In this document: in pieces, positions 59,911 to 64,000 of the stretch
Layout: each line of letters begins with the position of its first letter
How positions within the stretch are numbered: the stretch's first letter is position 1
Source: Flaccisagitta enflata
Taxonomy: Eukaryota > Chaetognatha > Sagittoidea > Aphragmophora
Length of the DNA stretch: 64,000 nucleotides
Assembly: GCA_965153355.1 (NCBI GenBank)
Contig: OZ231128.1
Span: forward strand, 25,854,001 to 25,918,000
Direction: 5' to 3'
Program-made: the position numbers and the translations under genes
Notes under the pieces: model-generated
Seen by the model: the letters and a program-made list of their open reading frames with translations, nothing else
Told to the model about the DNA's origin: nothing
Database searches by the model: none

Positions 59911-60573
59911 CTACGACTTCGACGTCGTCCCCGCCGTCGCTGCTGCTGCTACCAGATGGATCCTCATCGTGCGCCGATTCCCATCCCAACGGCATGCTAC
60001 TGATACGGCATTGTCCCATGTGAGGTCTTCTGGTTTGTACAGGTTGTACTTCATGTGTTTGTTTAATTCAGAATCTTTCTCACCTCTTTTGTTGCGCAGT
60101 CCCTTTTTGAACCTCTTGATCCCGTCTTTGACTCGTTGTGGGTTACTGGTTCTGGCATTGCCAGTTCCGATGAATTCGGGGATATCGGAGTATGTGTTCT
60201 GATCTTTGATGATCTCTTGCATGAACTGCTTGATTGTTTGATTTGGTTTCCTCTTGTTGAATCCAAGGTCCCCATTGAAGCGATCGCGAGTTTGAGGGTC
60301 GAGGAATTCTTCCGTGAGCGCCTTTACCAAGAGTTCGTAGTCCGCTTTCGTTGCAGCCGGAAGACTATTGTATGCATCGAGTGCCGTTCCACTTGACAGT
60401 TTCCCTGGGATAGACTTCACAATTGCTTCGTTGATCTCAGTCGCTTTACTTTCGTCTAGGCCGCAGTTAAGCTTGATCTTCCCCCTGTATCCTTGCTCCC
60501 AGAGGGGAAAATTTTCTCCCGGCTTATAATCCGGATAGACAATTTTGCGTACGGCCGCGCTGTGATCCGTCAT
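59911..60573 (-). CDS. Gag, N-terminal capsid-like part
   Basis: Starts with the ATG at 60573. Features typical of retrotransposon capsids: FPLWEQGYRGKIKL, DAYNSLPAATKADYELLVKAL and FIGTGNARTS, rich in helix-forming residues. Capsid subunits assemble the particle that holds the RNA. Near 60000-59960 coding potential passes to the next frame (DEDPSGSSSSDGGDDVEVVE and a Lys-rich stretch), so this copy is frameshifted before the end of the domain. Confidence 0.7.
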   Translation of the reverse strand: MTDHSAAVRKIVYPDYKPGENFPLWEQGYRGKIKLNCGLDESKATEINEAIVKSIPGKLSSGTALDAYNSLPAATKADYELLVKALTEEFLDPQTRDRFNGDLGFNKRKPNQTIKQFMQEIIKDQNTYSDIPEFIGTGNARTSNPQRVKDGIKRFKKGLRNKRGEKDSELNKHMKYNLYKPEDLTWDNAVSVACRWDGNRRTMRIHLVAAAATAGTTSKS

Positions 60574-61540
60574 CTTTCCTCTTGGATAAAATTAAGCAAA
60601 TATCAGAATAACAAGTAAACCGCCGCGATAACGGGATAACTTACTAAAACAGAATAATTCTCTCTTCTGTGCTTGAATGTTATATTTCTCTTTTCAACCG
60701 ATATTACGTTTGGATAAAACGCTACCTTTATGGCGCGATACCGCGTGGTAGCAGAGTTATATATCTTTGATGCGCAAATACCCACGAAGATAAGAACAAT
60801 GTTGAGGATCCGGATAAGAACAGTATTTTGAGATAAGAACGATTTTTGGATAAAACGGGAGTCCCGGGATAAGACCAGTACTTGGATAAGACGTCTCGTA
60901 TTTCGTTGGATAAGAGCTCAATGATCGTATTTTAGAATATTTTAAGAGTTAAACGGTAAAATCGTGACTAGTGGGGAAGCTTCTTCTCCTTTGCTCAATC
61001 GGATTTTAGTACCAATCTTGACTGACGCTATAGCAAAATCTCGAGTCAAACCCTGTTTCATATCTCATTTGACTGATGTTTTGTTTGTATATCATCGATG
61101 ATTGTATGTTGTTGTTTGTATCTTGTACTTTGTGTTGTATATTTGACTGTATATTATCGTTGAGAAGCGATTTTACGGGGATGTTTAGAGTGACCGAGGC
61201 TCCTGCCCAAGAAATCTGATTGCAATTGCGAGAGTAGAAGATGTTGATGGAAGGGCGTCGCACGTAGCGTATTTTTCGCGCCTTTTTAGGGGCGTCGGTT
61301 GAGGCCGCGCCATAGACCCTTTTTGAATAAGGCACTCCTCTTTTTGTTGCCTATCGGCTATTTTTGGCCCAATCCTCCTGGATTGCCCTGGGTATTCGCC
61401 AAGGTCTTGGTTTCCGCGCACGGGTAGGGCGGGGGTCCCTTATACTTGGACAGAAGACCTCCACTCTTCCTGTGGCAAGCGCTTTTCAACTGGAATTCCA
61501 TTTAATGTTGCGCGCGTCTTGAGGCCACCCTGGTGCGACC
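60574..61540 (-). other. 5' leader of the LTR retrotransposon, with a GGATAAGA cluster
   Basis: Untranslated leader between the primer site and gag. At 60710-60920 (plus strand) GGATAAGA/AGATAAGA-type motifs recur about eight times at roughly 15-25 bp spacing. A short open frame at 61185-61421 has no recognised domain. Confidence 0.6.
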
Positions 61541-61543
61541 GTG

Positions 61544-61556
61544 GGCCGATGCACCA
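61544..61556 (-). other. Primer binding site, tRNA-Gly type
   Basis: On the minus strand TGGTGCATCGGCC begins two bases after the 5' LTR. It is complementary to the 3' end of tRNA-Gly (GGCCGATGCACCA), known from animal tRNA-Gly(GCC). Confidence 0.8.
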
Positions 61557-61558
61557 CT

Positions 61559-62413
61559 TTAAGAGGTCTCTATGTCCGCAAAATATCGAAGAATGGTGGT
61601 AAGTCTCTTCACCTGGAGAATCTCTATAAGATGGCTTGCTCGCGGTTGACATCGGTTCGACGGGATATTGTTTGTAAACAAAGCAGACATTTTATGAATA
61701 TTTGCTGCCGCCAAGGCATGACGGACGGGTCCAACGATCAGTTTAGAGGGGCCTCGGTCAGTCTTTAGGGTAGTATTTTGAGACTTGATGGTGGAAACAG
61801 AAAGATGATAAATTCATAGGGTTATAGACTCGAGAGATTGCTAAACTCGTCCTACCGATCAAATACCAAATTTCCTCTACCAAAAATATATGCAAACGGT
61901 CATGTTTTTAATCAACAATCAAAGAAAGGTGCCTGTGTACGGCTGCGGGTTGCAAGTTAATTATAACAGTAACGATTGACAACAATGATTATCTAGCACA
62001 ATTGAACGCAATGACGCTGTGATGACACGATGAATGACACGATAAATGATACGATGAATGATACGATGAATGATACGATGAATGACACGATGAAAGTCCA
62101 CAGGAGATGATTTATCGCCAAAGGAGATCGATTATTTCCGTATTTATAGCCAAGGGAGACGGTTTAATGTCCATCCTTCGTTAGTCCTTCCTTCATCAGT
62201 CCTTCCCTCGTCAATCCTTCTTCCGTAAGTCCTTTCTTCTTCATTTCGCCCTCCGCCGGATGACGTAGAGATCGTGTTGGCCAAAGGTGTGGGTGAGAGG
62301 AACCGTGTTGACCGAAGGTGTTGTTGGAAGGGATCGTGTTGGGTGGAGGCGGAGACGTTGATGAGAGGGATCGCGTTGGCCTGAGGTGGGAGACGAGGAG
62401 CAGTGTTGTTACA
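61559..62413 (-). repeat. 5' LTR (855 bp)
   Basis: Same length and apparently same sequence as 49093-49947. On the minus strand CTATAAATACGG near 62155-62145 is a plausible TATA box about 260 bp into the LTR. Confidence 0.92.
62145..62158 (-). promoter_or_regulatory. Candidate TATA box in the 5' LTR
   Basis: TATAAATA on the minus strand, positioned to start transcription toward gag. Confidence 0.5.
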
Positions 62414-62418
62414 TAGTT
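62414..62418. other. Target-site duplication TAGTT (right)
   Basis: Matches 49088-49092. Confidence 0.85.
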
Positions 62419-62730
62419 AACGTGTTTTCCTTCCTTTTCTAAAGTAACTTCGTCTTGTCAAGTTGTCATTACATTTAGGCGAACCTCGATTAGTCTCCCT
62501 TAATTCTTAGAAAAACCATCATTAATGATTTGATAAAAACCTCTTTAATCAACCTTTTAGGTGATAACTCGGAAACATGAAAAAAAGAGGAATGACTTAT
62601 ATTCCTGATCGCAAGACTAGACCGCATCGACCTATTGAGACTACCTCTGAACTCTTAAAGTTGATCACCATAAATATCAAAAATGCGTCACACCCATTAA
62701 GTGCTCGGGGGGGGGCGGGGATAGAATAAA

Positions 62731-62795
62731 GAACAATGGTATAGTAGAGAGCTCGCCTGTCACCCTCAGGTATGTCCTTTGAATAAGGATTCATA
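62731..62795 (+). pseudogene. tRNA-Asp-like sequence, decayed
   Basis: GGTATAGTAGAGAGCTCGCC and CCTGTCACC resemble the D arm and anticodon loop (GTC) of tRNA-Asp, followed by TCCTTTGAATAAGGA, a possible T arm. The anticodon stem does not pair and no acceptor stem is apparent, so at best it is a pseudogene or tRNA-derived SINE head. Confidence 0.35.
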
Positions 62796-62982
62796 AGTTG
62801 GGTCTATTTAGAAGTCCAAATCCTGACCTTTTATTTGCCAGTTAAACAGGCAATGAATTAGGGATAGGGGTTGGGTTTGAGTATGGCGTTGGGGATTGAG
62901 TTAGGGTTAGAACTAGCGGCGGGTTAGGCTTCTGATGTTATCGCTCGAGCGTGCTTGAATTAAAGCTTTGACATAACAAATT

Positions 62983-63065
62983 AGTCATCCAAGGATCGCC
63001 CGTGGTCTGCGGTACCCGATGCCCTGTTTGGAGTGATCAGCTGAACAAGTGGAGTAAGAGCAGAG
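62983..63065 (+). repeat. Dispersed repeat, copy 2 of 2
   Basis: GTCATCCAAGGATCGCCCGT...GCGGTACCCGATGCCCTG...GTGGAGTAAGAGCAG, matching 25588-25663. Confidence 0.7.
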
Positions 63066-63350
63066 CCTTCTGTTTTAGACAGAGTTCCGTTATTAGAGAG
63101 TTCGTTGGAGTGAGGTTAAATAGTAATAAACGGTACCGAAACCCAATGATGAGAAAAATTGTTAATGGCAAGGGCAACGAGGAGTTTCGCGCCAAAGATA
63201 AGGAGAGTAGATTAGGGTATCGGTATCGAATCCAAAGCATATCTCCTTCTGGTAATCTAATCAATTACTCAAAAGCCGTTTTGAAGTCTTTTTCTCCCCT
63301 TGTTTATATTGCTTCAAGGAACATTTGCGTGATTCTCTTGTTTGGTAAGA
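63066..63350. other. No gene seen
   Basis: An open frame from 63002 to 63457 has no domain and crosses two repeats. Confidence 0.45.
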
Positions 63351-63351
63351 A

Positions 63352-63548
63352 AACAAGGCCGGACACACGGCTACCCCAGTCGCGTGCGGGTGGGCAGGGG
63401 CTTTATTTTAGGTTACTTCATCATTTGAGCAGGAGCAATGAGGCCAAAGACCGCTAAGACCCTAAAAAAGCTAAGTGTGACGGACCGACCGACGGACCGA
63501 CCGACGGACCGACCAAGCGGGATGTAGAGTCGCGTAGCACGCGACTAA
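63352..63548 (+). mobile_element. Family A element, GTCGCG-TGC type
   Basis: Head CAAGGCCGGACACACGGC, box AGTCGCGTGCGGGTGGGCAG, middle, GACCGACCGACGG tract, then AGAGTCGCG-TAGCA-CGCGACTAAAAA in sequence. The box differs from other copies (TGC for GAC) and the terminal arm carries the matching GCA. Confidence 0.85.
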
Positions 63549-63840
63549 AAAAAGAAAAAAAGAAAAAAAAGTCCTGAGAATCTAAGACTTAAAAAACAAG
63601 ATGAAAGAAAAGCCAAAATGAAGGCGTTGGACGTCTTAGCTTCAAAGCCAAGACGATTTTATCTTGTTTTCTTCTTTCTTGAATCGATTCTCTTATCTGT
63701 CCTTAGTCCTTTCCTTCTTTTTGTTTTTCGTTGGGAGTTAGTTTATGGCCGGAATTACCGAGAAAAACAACAAAGAGGGACGAGCAAAGGAGACAGAAAG
63801 AAATTTAAAAAAAGAAAACAGGAAAATGAAGATGAAGAAA

Positions 63841-64000
63841 AACAAGGCCGGATACACGGCCATCAGTTGCGGACTGGTGGGCAGGGGCGGAAATGCGCGT
63901 TTTCCCACTTTTCGACTCGATGGTTACGGACGGACCGACGGACCGACCGACGGACGGACGGACAAAGCCTCTTATAGAGTTGCGTGACCGCAACTAAAAA
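63841..64000 (+). mobile_element. Family A element, GTTGCG type, at the window end
   Basis: Head CAAGGCCGGATACACGGCC, box AGTTGCGGACTGGTGGGCAG, GAAATGCGCGTTTTCCCACT, ACGG/ACCG tract, CTCTTATAGA, hairpin GTTGCG-TGAC-CGCAAC, TAAAAA at the last base. Confidence 0.85.

Larger units (their letters stand above)
49093..62413 (-). mobile_element. 13.3-kb Ty3/gypsy-type LTR retrotransposon
   Basis: Two 855-bp LTRs that look identical by eye, TAGTT target duplications (49088-49092 and 62414-62418), a primer binding site, and minus-strand gag, protease, reverse transcriptase, RNase H and integrase in the Ty3/gypsy order (RT-RH-IN). An additional 862-codon ORF sits between integrase and the 3' LTR. Gag-pol is split by several frame changes. 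No clear polypurine tract is visible next to the 3' LTR. Total length is large for the group. Confidence 0.92.

Noticed and set aside
59960-60050. Programmed -1 ribosomal frameshift in gag
   Set aside because: The direction of the frame change fits -1, but no slippery heptamer is in phase, so a mutation or read error is more likely.
62731-62795. Functional tRNA-Asp gene
   Set aside because: The anticodon loop matches, but the anticodon and acceptor stems do not pair. Kept only as a decayed tRNA-like sequence.

Overview
The window is eukaryotic and almost certainly from an invertebrate animal. It has intron-containing genes with GT-AG splice sites, a CR1-like LINE, a Ty3/gypsy-type LTR retrotransposon with a tRNA-Gly-type primer site, many small DNA transposons, and an extreme load of microsatellites: (GA)n, (GAAA)n, (GT)n, (CA)n, (TTG)n and (ACGG)n. 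The phylum cannot be fixed from the sequence. The Ly6-type proteins ending in a C-x-C-x4-DLCN-like knot would fit many protostomes. No bacterial or viral genome features are present.

Layout. 0.7-5.0 kb: a nearly intact LINE (ORF1 with a PHD-like finger, coiled coil and RRM-like part; ORF2 with endonuclease and reverse transcriptase), with a monomer-like tandem repeat at its 5' end and one frameshift near the end of ORF2. 5.0-6.5 kb: a dispersed hairpin element whose 3' part has been amplified into a 124-bp tandem array. 6.7-8.35 kb: a host gene on the minus strand, four short exons with matching splice phases, product unrecognised. 10.0-15.85 kb: a four-deep nest of transposable elements. 16-32 kb: mainly microsatellites, minisatellites, MITEs and two isolated exon candidates (18.4 kb and 28.6 kb, minus strand). 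32.85-35.48 kb and 37.60-40.91 kb: two paralogous plus-strand genes for small secreted or GPI-anchored Ly6/three-finger-like proteins carrying a histidine/aspartate-rich insert. The second gene contains twelve tandem copies of its His-rich exon. 42-48.8 kb: more hairpin elements, a TA-flanked DNA element and long (GA)n and (TTG)n tracts. 49.09-62.41 kb: a 13.3-kb LTR retrotransposon on the minus strand, with 855-bp LTRs that look identical and a TAGTT target duplication. Its gag-pol is broken by several frame changes, yet an 862-codon extra ORF in the env position is intact. 62.4-64 kb: dispersed repeats and two more hairpin elements.

The most unusual system here is the dispersed hairpin element, called family A below (about two dozen copies or fragments). 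Each fuller copy has a 5' hairpin, a subterminal box of about 10 nt, a variable middle, an (ACGG)n tract, the motif CTCTTATAGA and a 3' terminal hairpin ending in TAAAAA. The box, both arms of the 3' hairpin and the 5' hairpin differ between copies but change together so that pairing is kept. This resembles Helentron-associated/DINE-like elements in plan (subterminal inverted repeat, central microsatellite, 3' hairpin), but the coordinated variation is striking. The second notable system is the amplified His-rich exon array in the Ly6-like gene.
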